From: Gordonia polyisoprenivorans NBRC 16320 = JCM 10675
GTDB lineage: Bacteria; Actinomycetota; Actinomycetes; Mycobacteriales; Mycobacteriaceae
NCBI RefSeq assembly: GCF_000241325.1
Contig: NZ_BAEI01000070.1
Location: forward strand, 177,790-241,789
Direction of reading: 5' to 3'
DNA length: 64,000 bases
Every line of letters starts with the position of its first letter. Positions within the stretch are counted from its first letter, which is position 1. The position numbers and the translations under genes were made by a program. A model generated the notes under the pieces. It searched no databases and was not told the origin of the DNA. It worked only from the letters and a program-made list of their open reading frames with translations. Of this stretch, positions 43,425 to 52,205 are shown in pieces.

Positions 43425-46400
43425 ATGGCTTCGAGAGCGAGCACTGGCACGCGCACGTCCGCATCCCGTGCGTCGGGGGGGTCCTCGTCCGCACGGTCGG
43501 GGACATCGGCGCGGTCACGTACGTCGGCGTCGGCTTCCCGGTCGAAGAACGGCGCGAGCGCCAAGGCGACCTCGAAGTCTGGGAAGGCGAGTTCGGCCGG
43601 CACGCGTTCGACCCGGTCGGGTGCGCGCAGCGCCACCGCGGGCAAGACACGCACGTCGGGCACCTCTCGTGGGACGTCGCGGTCGAGTGCGGCCGCGTCG
43701 GCCGATATCTCGCGGCGAAGCTCGGGTGCGGGCGCCGTGGGTGCTGTGGGCAAGGGTGTCGGCAAGGGCATCGGAGCCGGTTGGGGACTCCTGGCACGCG
43801 GAGTCGGTGGTGTCGCCCGTGCGGGCTCGGGGCGCCGGGGACCGTCGAACCGGGATACCGATCTCGATGACTTCCACGACGACGACCTCCACAACGACGA
43901 CCTCCACAACGATGACTTCTACGACGACGACGTCGAGGCAGCCGCAGAGTACGACGATCCCGATCTCGGCGCCGGCCCCCGTGGCGGACGACGCGCAGGC
44001 GACCGGCGTGCACAGCGCGACCGCGCGTCGGCCACCGGCGACGTCGGCGGCCACACACACCGGCGCGATGGTGTGGCCCTCGGGTTGCTGGCGCTCGCCG
44101 TGCTCATCGCGGCGGGAGTGTGGTTCGGCGCCGCCGGTCCTGCCGGTGCCTTCATCAATGCGCTGATACGTGCGATCGTCGGGTCGTTGGCGGTCCTGAT
44201 CCCGGTTGCACTGGTCGCTGCGGCGATCATCCTGATGCGACGACCGCCGAACCCGGTGCGTCGGGGCCGCTACATCGGTGCCGCGCTGCTCATCGTGTTG
44301 CCGTTGCTGGGACTCATCCATCTGGTGGCGGGGTCGCCGACCGATCTCGACGGTCGATCGAGTGCCGGCGGGTTCCTCGGGTTTGCCGTCGGCACGCCGC
44401 TCACCGCCGGCGCCACCGCGTGGGTGTCGGTGCCGATTCTGTTGTTGTGCATGGCCTTTGGTGTTCTCGTCATCAGTGGTCGGACGGTGCGTGACGTGCT
44501 CGACGCAGTGCGCACCTACCTCGGCCTGACCGCAGGTGTCGACGACTGGGACACCGACGACGAACTGCCATGGGACGCCGACGTCGATCTGGCCGACGAC
44601 CCCGACTCCTACCACCCCGACTCCTACGACCCCTACGATCGTGACGACTTCGGGTCCGACGATCGGTTCGGAGGGGCGTCCGCACGACGCGGTCGTCCCG
44701 TGGGCGACCCGGGTTACTCGCCCGATCCCTACGACAACTACCCACCGGATCCGAACGCCGAGAGCCCGCGGCGCGCACGTCGATCTCGTCGTCCGGCACC
44801 GGTCAGTGCCGGCGACGTACTGGCGTCGGCGACGACGGAGAGTTTTGGCGACGACGCCACCACCGATCCGTTCGTCGACGAGGTCACCGAACCGCTCGGT
44901 GAGCCATCGGCGCCGCGGCGCGCGCGCAACCGGTCCACCGCCCGGGCAACCTCGGATACCGCCAAGCCCACACGTGCCACGCCGCCCGCGGCGACTCCGC
45001 CTGCCCCGGCGCCGACCCCCGTCGACGACGACGCGGACGAGCCGTTCACCGTCGAGCCCGCCGACGGCGACTATCGGCTGCCGCCGACCACGCTGCTGAT
45101 CGAGGGCGACCCGCCGAAGCAGGGGAGCAGCTCGAACGAGGACATGATCGACCGCGTCACCGGTGTTCTCGAGCAGTTCAAGATCGACGCCGCGGTCACC
45201 GGTTACACGCGTGGGCCGACGGTCACCCGCTACGAGGTCGAACTCGGTCCGGGGGTCAAGGTCGAGAAGATCACCGCCCTGCAACGCAACATCGCCTATG
45301 CGGTGGCCACCGACAACGTGCGACTCCTCGCGCCGATCCCGGGCAAATCGGCGGTCGGTATCGAGGTACCCAACTCCGACCGCGAGATGGTGCGTCTTGC
45401 CGACGTCCTCACCGCGCCGTCCACCCGCAAAGACGGCCATCCGCTGGTGATCGGCCTCGGCAAGGACATCGAGGGTGACTTCGTCAGTGCGAATCTCGCG
45501 AAGATGCCGCACCTGTTGGTCGCCGGCTCGACCGGGTCGGGTAAGTCGAGCTTCGTCAACTCCATGCTGGTGTCTCTGCTCACCCGGGCCACCCCCGAAC
45601 AGGTGCGGATGATCCTCATCGACCCGAAGATGGTCGAGTTGACGCCGTACGAGGGTATTCCGCACCTGATCACCCCGATCATCACCCAACCGAAGAAGGC
45701 TGCGGCCGCATTGGCGTGGCTGGTGGAGGAGATGGAGCAGCGCTACCAGGACATGAAGGCGTCCCGGGTGCGTCACATCGACGACTTCAACGCGAAGGTG
45801 CGTTCCGGTGAGATCACCACGCCACTCGGTTCCGAGCGCGTGTACAAGCCGTATCCCTACATCGTGGCGATCGTCGACGAGCTCGCCGACCTGATGATGA
45901 CCGCCCCACGTGATGTCGAGGACGCGATCGTGCGTATCACCCAGAAGGCCCGCGCCGCGGGTATTCATCTGGTGCTGGCCACCCAGCGTCCGTCGGTGGA
46001 CGTGGTGACGGGCCTGATCAAGACCAACGTGCCCTCCCGGCTGGCCTTCGCGACGTCGTCGCTGACCGATTCGCGCGTCATCCTCGACCAACCGGGCGCG
46101 GAGAAGCTCATCGGCATGGGCGACGGACTGTTCCTGCCGATGGGGGCCAACAAACCGATCCGCATGCAGGGAGCGTTCATCACCGACGAGGAGATCAGCG
46201 CCGTCGTCGACTATGCCAAGGAGCAGGCCGAGCCCGAGTACACCGAGGGCGTCACCGCTGCCAAGGCCGGCGACAAGAAGGACATCGACTCCGACATCGG
46301 CAACGATCTCGACGACTTGCTCCAGGCGATCGAATTGGTCGTCAGCAGCCAGTTCGGTTCGACTTCGATGCTGCAGCGAAAACTGCGTGTCGGCTTCGCC

Positions 46401-46562
46401 AAGGCCGGCCGACTCATGGATCTGATGGAGACCCGAGGGGTCGTCGGACCGAGCGAGGGATCCAAGGCCCGTGAGGTGCTGGTGAAACCGGAGGATCTGG
46501 CCGGCGTCATCGCGTCGATCAACGGCGGTGGGGATCAGGACGGCGACACCGCGCCCGAGTAG
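43425..46562 (+). CDS. ftsK: DNA translocase FtsK
   Basis: 1045 residues. Long Ser/Arg/Ala/Thr/Lys-rich N-terminal extension (about 1-140) then an acidic His/Asn/Asp stretch, four membrane helices (about 210-360), a charged linker, and the motor: Walker A AGSTGSGKSS with Lys707, Walker B region YIVAIVDELADLMM, and LVLATQRPSVDVVTGLIK. The C-terminal gamma domain SSQFGSTSMLQRKLRVGFAKAGRLMDLME reads KOPS-like sequences. It pumps chromosomal DNA during division. ATG 43425 is preceded by TAGTCT with a six-base gap, so leaderless. The basic extension is longer than in many relatives. Confidence 0.96.
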   Translation: MASRASTGTRTSASRASGGSSSARSGTSARSRTSASASRSKNGASAKATSKSGKASSAGTRSTRSGARSATAGKTRTSGTSRGTSRSSAAASADISRRSSGAGAVGAVGKGVGKGIGAGWGLLARGVGGVARAGSGRRGPSNRDTDLDDFHDDDLHNDDLHNDDFYDDDVEAAAEYDDPDLGAGPRGGRRAGDRRAQRDRASATGDVGGHTHRRDGVALGLLALAVLIAAGVWFGAAGPAGAFINALIRAIVGSLAVLIPVALVAAAIILMRRPPNPVRRGRYIGAALLIVLPLLGLIHLVAGSPTDLDGRSSAGGFLGFAVGTPLTAGATAWVSVPILLLCMAFGVLVISGRTVRDVLDAVRTYLGLTAGVDDWDTDDELPWDADVDLADDPDSYHPDSYDPYDRDDFGSDDRFGGASARRGRPVGDPGYSPDPYDNYPPDPNAESPRRARRSRRPAPVSAGDVLASATTESFGDDATTDPFVDEVTEPLGEPSAPRRARNRSTARATSDTAKPTRATPPAATPPAPAPTPVDDDADEPFTVEPADGDYRLPPTTLLIEGDPPKQGSSSNEDMIDRVTGVLEQFKIDAAVTGYTRGPTVTRYEVELGPGVKVEKITALQRNIAYAVATDNVRLLAPIPGKSAVGIEVPNSDREMVRLADVLTAPSTRKDGHPLVIGLGKDIEGDFVSANLAKMPHLLVAGSTGSGKSSFVNSMLVSLLTRATPEQVRMILIDPKMVELTPYEGIPHLITPIITQPKKAAAALAWLVEEMEQRYQDMKASRVRHIDDFNAKVRSGEITTPLGSERVYKPYPYIVAIVDELADLMMTAPRDVEDAIVRITQKARAAGIHLVLATQRPSVDVVTGLIKTNVPSRLAFATSSLTDSRVILDQPGAEKLIGMGDGLFLPMGANKPIRMQGAFITDEEISAVVDYAKEQAEPEYTEGVTAAKAGDKKDIDSDIGNDLDDLLQAIELVVSSQFGSTSMLQRKLRVGFAKAGRLMDLMETRGVVGPSEGSKAREVLVKPEDLAGVIASINGGGDQDGDTAPE

Positions 46563-46578
46563 AACCGGGCCTGCGGTC

Positions 46579-47001
46579 TCAGGAGTCGCCGTGCGCGGCG
46601 AGCCAGTCGCGTGCGCGTCGCGCCGAGGCCCGTGACAGCCAGGCATCGGTGACGATCTCGGTCAGCTCGTCGACCGAGATCTCACCGATCCGTGACGTCC
46701 GCAGCAGCACCGACGGGTGACCGTCGAAGTGCGCCGTCGTGAAGAACGGCGACCTCGGGTCCTGCACCAGCGCCTGCTTGTCGGCCTCCGAGGGCACCCA
46801 TAGCACGACGACGTCGTCGTATCGGTGGCCCGACTCGTCCACCGCGTCCGGGCGCGGCGTACGGAAGAACACGAAACTCTTGCCGCCGACCTGATAGATC
46901 GGACGATCGGGATCGTCGTTCGCCTCGGTGACGTGCGGCATCGACCGGGCCGCGGTGTGAAGGTCATCCACGGTGGCCGCGCGGGACCGGTGTCGCGCCA
47001 T
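46579..47001 (-). CDS. MmcQ/YjbR-family DNA-binding-like protein
   Basis: 140 residues. Motifs ARSMPHVTEANDDPDRPIYQVGGKSFVFFR, DDVVVLWVPSEADKQALVQ and SVLLRTSRIGEISVDELTEIVTDAWLSRA match the MmcQ/YjbR fold (double-wing-like, often called a predicted DNA-binding protein). ATG 47001 is favoured over ATG 47010 because TACGAT lies seven bases upstream, as for leaderless genes here. Convergent with ftsK. Cellular role unknown. Confidence 0.85.
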   Translation of the reverse strand: MARHRSRAATVDDLHTAARSMPHVTEANDDPDRPIYQVGGKSFVFFRTPRPDAVDESGHRYDDVVVLWVPSEADKQALVQDPRSPFFTTAHFDGHPSVLLRTSRIGEISVDELTEIVTDAWLSRASARRARDWLAAHGDS

Positions 47002-47112
47002 GACCGCCATCGTAGGGTGCCGTCGGATCGGTCGCCGCTGTGATTCACACTTTCGGTTCCGCGCCAGCCGAACCGGTCGAAACGGACATCGTGTAGGGTG
47101 GTCGCAGATCGA

Positions 47113-47234
47113 AGAGGGGAGTATCCCCATCTCGCGGCGGGTCCGTCAATACGGTCGCGGATTCCGAAGGTGCCGATCACCTTCGGACCGTGGCCCGGAT
47201 CCCCGGTCGTCCATCGGCGGGAGAGACCTCTGGC
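47113..47234 (+). ncRNA. yybP-ykoY manganese riboswitch upstream of terC
   Basis: The leader contains the family's conserved pieces in order: AGAGGGGAGTA at 47113-47123, a CCGTCAATACGG stem with the conserved CGTCAA-type segment near 47142, a variable stem-loop (CCGAAGGTGCCGATCACCTTCGG, near 47169), and closing GAGACCTCTGGC near 47223-47234. The 5' AGAGG pairs with 3' CCTCT to close the aptamer. It ends about 43 bases before the terC ATG. The yybP-ykoY class binds Mn(II) and often controls MntP- or TerC-type exporters. Confidence 0.88.
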
Positions 47235-47276
47235 ATCGCAACCATCTTTGTGCTGCGCGCTGGAGGTAGATCGCTC

Positions 47277-48266
47277 ATGCAAGTCTCGACCACCATGTGG
47301 ATCATCACGTGTCTGGTGATCCTGGGTCTGTTCGTCTTCGATTTCTTCGCCCACGTCCGGGTTCCGCATGCTCCCTCCCTCAAGGAGTCGGGCATGTGGT
47401 CGGCCATCTACATCACGATCGCCGTCATCTTCGGCGGATTCGTGTGGTGGAAATGGGGATCGACCTACGGCGGTGAGTATTTCGCCGGGTACGTCACGGA
47501 GAAGGCACTGTCGGTCGACAACCTGTTCGTCTTCGTCATCATCATGTCGAAGTTCGCCGTGCCGAAGGAATACCAGCAGAAGGTGCTGCTGCTCGGCATC
47601 GTCATGGCGCTGGTGCTGCGCGGTCTGTTCATCGCCGTCGGTGCCGCCGCGATCAACGCCTACAGCTGGGTGTTCTACCTGTTCGGTGCGTTCCTGATCT
47701 TCACCGCCATCAAGTTGCTGCGGGAGAGCGACGATCCGGTTGAGCACGAGGAGCAACGCGAATCGCGTCTGGAACGGTTCGTCAAGCGTGTCCTGCGCAC
47801 CTCGGACACCTACGATGGCGACCGCCTGTTCACCCGAATCTCGGGCAAGCGGATGGCCACCCCGATGCTGTTGGTGCTCATCGTCATCGGCTTCACCGAC
47901 ATCCTCTTCGCCCTCGACTCCATCCCGGCGATCTACGGACTGACCCAGCAGCCCTACCTGGTGTTCACCGCCAACGCGTTCGCCCTGATGGGTCTGCGTC
48001 AGCTGTACTTCCTGCTCGGCGGCTTGCTGGACCGCCTGGTGTACCTGTCCTTCGGCCTGTCGTTCATCCTGGCCTTCATCGGCGTCAAGTTGGTGCTGCA
48101 CGCATTGCACGAGAACACCCTGCCGTTCATCAACGGTGGCGAACACCTGTCGGTCCCGGAGATCTCCACCCCGCTCTCGCTGGGCATCATCGTCGGCACC
48201 TTGGTGATCACGACGATCGCGAGTCTGGTGAGTTCGCGACGACAAAAGGCGGTTCCGCCGGCGTGA
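47277..48266 (+). CDS. terC: TerC/Alx-family membrane protein (probable Mn exporter)
   Basis: 329 residues, about nine transmembrane helices. Family motifs EKALSVDNLFVFVIIM and VIGFTDILFALDSIPAIYG carry the acidic intramembrane residues. Longer N- and C-parts match the TerC/Alx type. ATG 47277 has GGAGGT upstream; the longer frame runs through the riboswitch. Alx/TerC relatives export Mn(II) or metallate exported proteins; control by a Mn riboswitch supports this. Terminator hairpin follows. Confidence 0.93.
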   Translation: MQVSTTMWIITCLVILGLFVFDFFAHVRVPHAPSLKESGMWSAIYITIAVIFGGFVWWKWGSTYGGEYFAGYVTEKALSVDNLFVFVIIMSKFAVPKEYQQKVLLLGIVMALVLRGLFIAVGAAAINAYSWVFYLFGAFLIFTAIKLLRESDDPVEHEEQRESRLERFVKRVLRTSDTYDGDRLFTRISGKRMATPMLLVLIVIGFTDILFALDSIPAIYGLTQQPYLVFTANAFALMGLRQLYFLLGGLLDRLVYLSFGLSFILAFIGVKLVLHALHENTLPFINGGEHLSVPEISTPLSLGIIVGTLVITTIASLVSSRRQKAVPPA

Positions 48267-48272
48267 TGGGGA

Positions 48273-48305
48273 CGGTGCGGCGCGGACCGCCATCGGTCCG
48301 CACCG
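48273..48305. terminator. Hairpin between convergent terC and lipoprotein gene
   Basis: GCGGACCG (48282-48289) pairs with CGGTCCGC (48294-48301) around a CCAT loop; an alternative outer pairing, CGGTGCGG with CCGCACCG, also exists. It lies directly after the terC stop and ten bases beyond the minus-strand gene's stop, so it may serve both. Confidence 0.6.
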
Positions 48306-48314
48306 CTTTCCACC

Positions 48315-49412
48315 TCATTGCGAGAGATGGTGTGCCACGGCGGCATCCAAGATCTCGGTCGTGAGGCTGCAGGTCGGACTGTAGGTCTCGTACGCCTCGA
48401 CCATGTACTCAATGGTCTCGACCCGCTCGGGTGGCTTGCCGGGGTCGAGGATGTCGGTGCGATAGGAGACCTCGCGTCGCGCGACCGGATGCTCCAGGTC
48501 GACGAAGGTCCACCCCTTGCATCCGGTGGCGCCGTCGTCGCGAAGCTGTGCGCGGAAGCCACGCACCATGATGTCGCGGATCTCGCTGCGGCCGAATCGG
48601 ATCACCGGATCGGGTGGACCCGGACGATGTGTTGAGACGGCGTCGACGAAGATCCCGTGATCGAAGTCTGCCGACGGTTCGAGGTCGATCCGGCACGTCG
48701 ACCACCACCGCCCCTCCGGGATCTGCGCACGCGGATGGCGTGGACGCAGAAACCGTGCGGCACCGCACATGTCGATGCCCGAGAGACGTGAGGTGACCGG
48801 AAACGGCGATGCCGTGCGCAGCCGGAGGTCACGAGCCCGGGGTACCGCCGCGCGCACGATGTCGGTCAGCGCGTCGCAGACATCTCGCGGATCGGTCCCG
48901 GCGGACCGGTACGCGGAGAAGAAGACACCGAGTTTCGGGCTGTGGGTCACCGCGATCGAGCAATGCAGGCCGTCGCCACCGAGGCCGAAGCCGCCGTGAA
49001 TCCGGGCGTCGACCCCCTCGATCGGCAACCGTGTGAAGGAATCCCCGCCGTACATGCGGGTGGGCGTCGGGGAGACCGACAGATGCGTGATCCTCGAGGT
49101 GGACTCGTCGAACCGCAGTTCGCAATCCTCCAAACTGCTGTCGAGGCCGACATCGTAGGGGCGATCGCCAACGATACGGGTGGTTGCCTCGACATCGAGG
49201 AATCCGCACGGGTCCAGCGCGGCGAAGTCCTTGAGGCGCGCGGTCTCGGCAGGGTCCCGCAGATCCAGTGCCCATGGTGGGTCGACGACGGCGACCGGCG
49301 ACCCGGTGAGCGTCAGGGTGCAACCCGTGAGCGACACACCGATCGCGGTCACGGCGACGGCGATCCTCGCCGCGGCAGGCCATTCCCGGCGTCTGGGCGC
49401 ACATCTCCACAT
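48315..49412 (-). CDS. DUF3558-type lipoprotein
   Basis: 365 residues. N-terminal signal with lipobox SLTGC (Cys31) predicts a lipid-anchored exported protein. The body has paired cysteines and two similar halves (LDPCGFLDVEATTRIVG...EDCELRF and GIDMCGAARFL...STCRIDLE), the pattern of actinobacterial DUF3558 lipoproteins. Function unknown. ATG 49412. Transcribed alone, convergent with terC. Confidence 0.75.
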   Translation of the reverse strand: MWRCAPRRREWPAAARIAVAVTAIGVSLTGCTLTLTGSPVAVVDPPWALDLRDPAETARLKDFAALDPCGFLDVEATTRIVGDRPYDVGLDSSLEDCELRFDESTSRITHLSVSPTPTRMYGGDSFTRLPIEGVDARIHGGFGLGGDGLHCSIAVTHSPKLGVFFSAYRSAGTDPRDVCDALTDIVRAAVPRARDLRLRTASPFPVTSRLSGIDMCGAARFLRPRHPRAQIPEGRWWSTCRIDLEPSADFDHGIFVDAVSTHRPGPPDPVIRFGRSEIRDIMVRGFRAQLRDDGATGCKGWTFVDLEHPVARREVSYRTDILDPGKPPERVETIEYMVEAYETYSPTCSLTTEILDAAVAHHLSQ

Positions 49413-49536
49413 GGGCGTCGATTCTCCACAGTGCGAGCCGGTGTGCGACCCGCCCGATCAGATCTGTGGACAACTCTCGGTGAGCAACTCGCCGGCGGTG
49501 CTGCGAACCGCTCGTGGTGCGGTCGGTCGCGCGAGG

Positions 49537-49824
49537 TCAGTCGTCGAACGGTCCGTACACCTGGGTGAACTCGACGATGCGTACCGAGTCGACGGCCTGG
49601 TGTGCGTTGAAAGGGTCGTTGGCCATGAATGCCTCGGCAGCATCGATGTCGCCGTCGACCCGGATCATGATCAATGCTCCGGTGCCGTCGGGGTATGGAC
49701 CGCTGAGGAGCACGTTGCCGGCCTGGTGCTCCTCCGACAGCCATTGACGATGGACGGCACGGTGGGCGTCGCGGATGGCCGCCTTGGCCGGCTCGTAGCC
49801 GTAATGCACCGCATAGATGGTCAC
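49537..49824 (-). CDS. YciI-family protein
   Basis: 95 residues with the ferredoxin-like YciI pattern: FAVHYGY-like start (MTIYAVHYGYEP), RAVHRQWLSEEHQAGNVLLSGPYPDGTGALIM and AFMANDPFNAHQAVDSVRIVEFTQVYG. Conserved His and Asp residues of the family are present. GTG 49824 has GAGGAG upstream. Small enzymes of this family include dehalogenase-like activities, but most are of unknown role. Confidence 0.88.
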   Translation of the reverse strand: MTIYAVHYGYEPAKAAIRDAHRAVHRQWLSEEHQAGNVLLSGPYPDGTGALIMIRVDGDIDAAEAFMANDPFNAHQAVDSVRIVEFTQVYGPFDD

Positions 49825-49879
49825 GAAAGAATCTCCTCGCTCTGGTGAATGTGGTTCGACACGTTGGGGTTTCGGCTCA

Positions 49880-50413
49880 TCATGTCGATTGCTCGGCGGC
49901 CGGCGCGTCGAGGTGTACCAGCATCCTGGTGTTGCCCAGCGTATTCGGCTTGACGTAGCTCAGGTCGAGGAACTCCGCGACACCCGTGTCATAGGAGCGG
50001 CACATCTCCTCGAACACCTCTCGGGTGACCGGTGTGCCCTCGATCTCACGGAATCCGTGCCGACCGAAGAACTCGGTCTCGAAGGTCAGCACGAAGACGC
50101 GTGCGAGCTGCAACTCTCGCGCCACATCGAGCAATCGCGCGACGAGCCGGTGGCCGATACCGCGCCCGGAGCACTGCTGATCGACGGCGACCGTACGAAC
50201 CTCACCGAGATCGGCCCAGAGCACGTGCAGTGCACCACAACCCACGACGAGCCCGTCGAGTTCGGCCACCCAGAACTCCTGCACGGCCTCGTAGAGTGTG
50301 ACGAGGTTCTTCTCCAACAGGATTCGCCCGGCGTACTGGTCGATGAGTTCCTTGATGCGGGGGACGTCGGAGGTCCGGGCACGACGGACGACGACCTCGC
50401 CAGGGGAGTTCAT
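49880..50413 (-). CDS. argA: GNAT amino-acid N-acetyltransferase (ArgA type)
   Basis: 177 residues, a single GNAT domain: VRRARTSDVPRIKELID, acetyl-CoA loop VAVDQQCSGRGIGHRLV, and LTFETEFFGRHGFREIEG. This stand-alone type makes N-acetylglutamate for arginine synthesis in mycobacteria (Rv2747), where it occupies the same place next to pgsA. Divergent from pgsA. The substrate is assigned by synteny and similarity. Confidence 0.87.
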   Translation of the reverse strand: MNSPGEVVVRRARTSDVPRIKELIDQYAGRILLEKNLVTLYEAVQEFWVAELDGLVVGCGALHVLWADLGEVRTVAVDQQCSGRGIGHRLVARLLDVARELQLARVFVLTFETEFFGRHGFREIEGTPVTREVFEEMCRSYDTGVAEFLDLSYVKPNTLGNTRMLVHLDAPAAEQST

Positions 50414-50622
50414 GGGTTCATCTTGCCCCCAGGACCGCCGGGCGCGTCACCGGGAGGCACGCTCTCCGACCGGTGGCGCGACGAGGCACCGGTGAGCGTG
50501 GCCCGCCCGCGCACGGATCCGCCGGTCGCCGAGCGCGCATCGGTCGATACCCTGGTGATCGTGCGAATGAACGACACGCGTCCGACGCCGAGTACAGGAG
50601 TCGGCGCCCGGGACGCGGTCTC

Positions 50623-51327
50623 ATGACCGATCGGATGCGCCGGGCGGTCAACGAACGCGGTCTCGCCGACGTCGGGCGGGGACCCGATCACATCACCGAT
50701 CCCGTCGACCCGGTGCCCGTCGTCAACATCGCCAATGCACTGACCGTCTTCCGGATCGTCCTGGTGCCGGTCTTCCTGGTCGTGCTGTTCATCGACGGCG
50801 GACATGACACCTGGTGGCGGGTCGGTGCCGCGGTGATCTTCGGCGTCGCCGCGATCACCGACCACATCGACGGCCGCCTGGCCCGTGGACGAAATCTGGT
50901 CACCGACTTCGGCAAACTCGCCGACCCCATCGCCGACAAGGCATTGATCGGTTCGGCGCTGATCGGATTGTCACTCCTCGGTGATCTGTCGTGGTGGATC
51001 ACCGCGATCATCCTGGTCCGCGAACTCGGGGTCACCGCATTGCGGTTCTGGGTGCTGCGGCACGGGGTCATCCCGGCCAGCCGGGGCGGCAAGCTCAAGA
51101 CGTTGTTGCAGGCCATCGGTATCGGGTTGTTGCTCTTCCCGTTGAGCGGGCCGTTGCATCTGGTGGCGGTCATCATCATGTGGGTGGCCGTCGTGATCAC
51201 GGTGGTCACCGGATTCGACTACGTATGGCAGGCGCTGCGCATGCGTCGTTCCGCCCGTCATCGGGCCCGCCGGACCGCATCGCAACGTGGCGCCCCGATC
51301 ACCGAATCGGGTACGGAGCGTCACTGA
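50623..51327 (+). CDS. pgsA: CDP-diacylglycerol-glycerol-3-phosphate phosphatidyltransferase
   Basis: Membrane enzyme for phosphatidylglycerophosphate, precursor of PG and cardiolipin. CDP-alcohol phosphotransferase signature DGRLARGRNLVTDFGKLADPIADK matches D-G-x2-A-R-x8-G-x3-D-x3-D. Five or six membrane helices, basic tail. About 234 residues from ATG 50623; upstream in-frame GTG codons are possible. First gene of the pgsA-clgR-pspA group. Confidence 0.92.
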   Translation: MTDRMRRAVNERGLADVGRGPDHITDPVDPVPVVNIANALTVFRIVLVPVFLVVLFIDGGHDTWWRVGAAVIFGVAAITDHIDGRLARGRNLVTDFGKLADPIADKALIGSALIGLSLLGDLSWWITAIILVRELGVTALRFWVLRHGVIPASRGGKLKTLLQAIGIGLLLFPLSGPLHLVAVIIMWVAVVITVVTGFDYVWQALRMRRSARHRARRTASQRGAPITESGTERH

Positions 51328-51467
51328 CCCGCCGCAGGTCCGTCATCGGCGCCAGCGGCCGGGCGGACATGCCCCGGCTCGCCGCCGGACAGACGCGGCG
51401 ACGGCCACGGAATTCGACTACTGTCGTCCACACGCGCACCCAATGGTTTGCCCGCGCGTGAGCTTCG

Positions 51468-51493
51468 GGAACGACACACCCCCGTCGGGCGTT
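51468..51493 (+). promoter_or_regulatory. SigE-type (ECF) promoter before clgR
   Basis: GGAAC at 51468-51472 and CGTT at 51490-51493 with a 17-base spacer match the ECF sigma-E consensus of mycobacteria, where clgR is a known SigE target. The predicted start is about 100 bases before the clgR ATG. Confidence 0.65.
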
Positions 51494-51504
51494 GAACAGC
51501 ACGA

Positions 51505-51520
51505 TGTTGGTTGACCAACA
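51505..51520. promoter_or_regulatory. Perfect 16-bp palindrome downstream of the SigE-type promoter
   Basis: TGTTGGTTGACCAACA is a perfect inverted repeat (7 bp arms, TG centre) 11 bases after the -10 element, in the early transcribed leader of clgR. It looks like an operator for a dimeric regulator. It does not match the ClgR consensus I know. Confidence 0.6.
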
Positions 51521-51600
51521 CGATGTGGAGCCCTATCACGGGCGGTTCATCGGGCCGGTGGCGATGTTCGGATGTGCGAGACAGACAGGGAGGAAGCCCG

Positions 51601-51948
51601 ATGGCAATGCTTTTGCGAGAGGCGCTCGGCGACAGCCTGCGTCGCGTTCGCACCCAGCAGGGCCGGACGCTGCGTGAGGTGTCCACCGATGCGCGGGTGA
51701 GTCTGGGTTACCTGTCCGAGGTCGAGCGGGGCCAAAAAGAGGCATCCAGCGAACTACTGGCCGCCATCTGCGATGCGCTCGAGGTGGAGATCGCCGATCT
51801 GCTCCTCGACGTCGGCACGGCCATGCGTCCCGACCATGCCGCGGCGCCGGCGGCCGAGGGTGCCGACCGGGAGGCGGCCATCGCGTCCAAGGTGGTCATC
51901 GCCGCACCCGAGGTGCGCGCCCACGCGACCGCGCTGGCCGCGGCCTGA
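51601..51948 (+). CDS. clgR: Transcriptional activator ClgR
   Basis: 115 residues. Xre-type helix-turn-helix (REVSTDARVSLGYLSEVERGQKEASSELL). In actinobacteria ClgR activates clp protease and, in mycobacteria, pspA genes during envelope stress. The C-terminus ends ATALAAA, similar to the LAA-type ends that make ClgR a ClpP substrate in related bacteria. ATG 51601 follows GGGAGGAAG. Lies between pgsA and pspA as in M. tuberculosis (Rv2745c). Confidence 0.93.
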   Translation: MAMLLREALGDSLRRVRTQQGRTLREVSTDARVSLGYLSEVERGQKEASSELLAAICDALEVEIADLLLDVGTAMRPDHAAAPAAEGADREAAIASKVVIAAPEVRAHATALAAA

Positions 51949-52205
51949 CGTCGCATCGTCGACAAACGCCTACTCGTCCACCCCGGGAGCGTGCGCGATC
52001 TGGCTCTTCGGCGCAGGTTGTGAGATGGCGTCGGCGCCGGATGTCCGGGTGGCCGAGCGACGTGAGGTGCGCGTGGCCCGCGACATCCGGGTATCCCCTG
52101 GGTAATCCCCCAACTGAATGCCGGACTGCCTCGCCCCACCGACCGAGACGCTAGATTGGTGTGCAGACCGACGCGAAACCGTTCTGAATGGAGCTGACGA
52201 CAAGC

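Noticed and set aside
43515..46646. 1043-codon minus-strand frame opposite ftsK
   Set aside because: Antisense of ftsK; long because stop codons are rare in high-GC complement frames. No recognisable domains.
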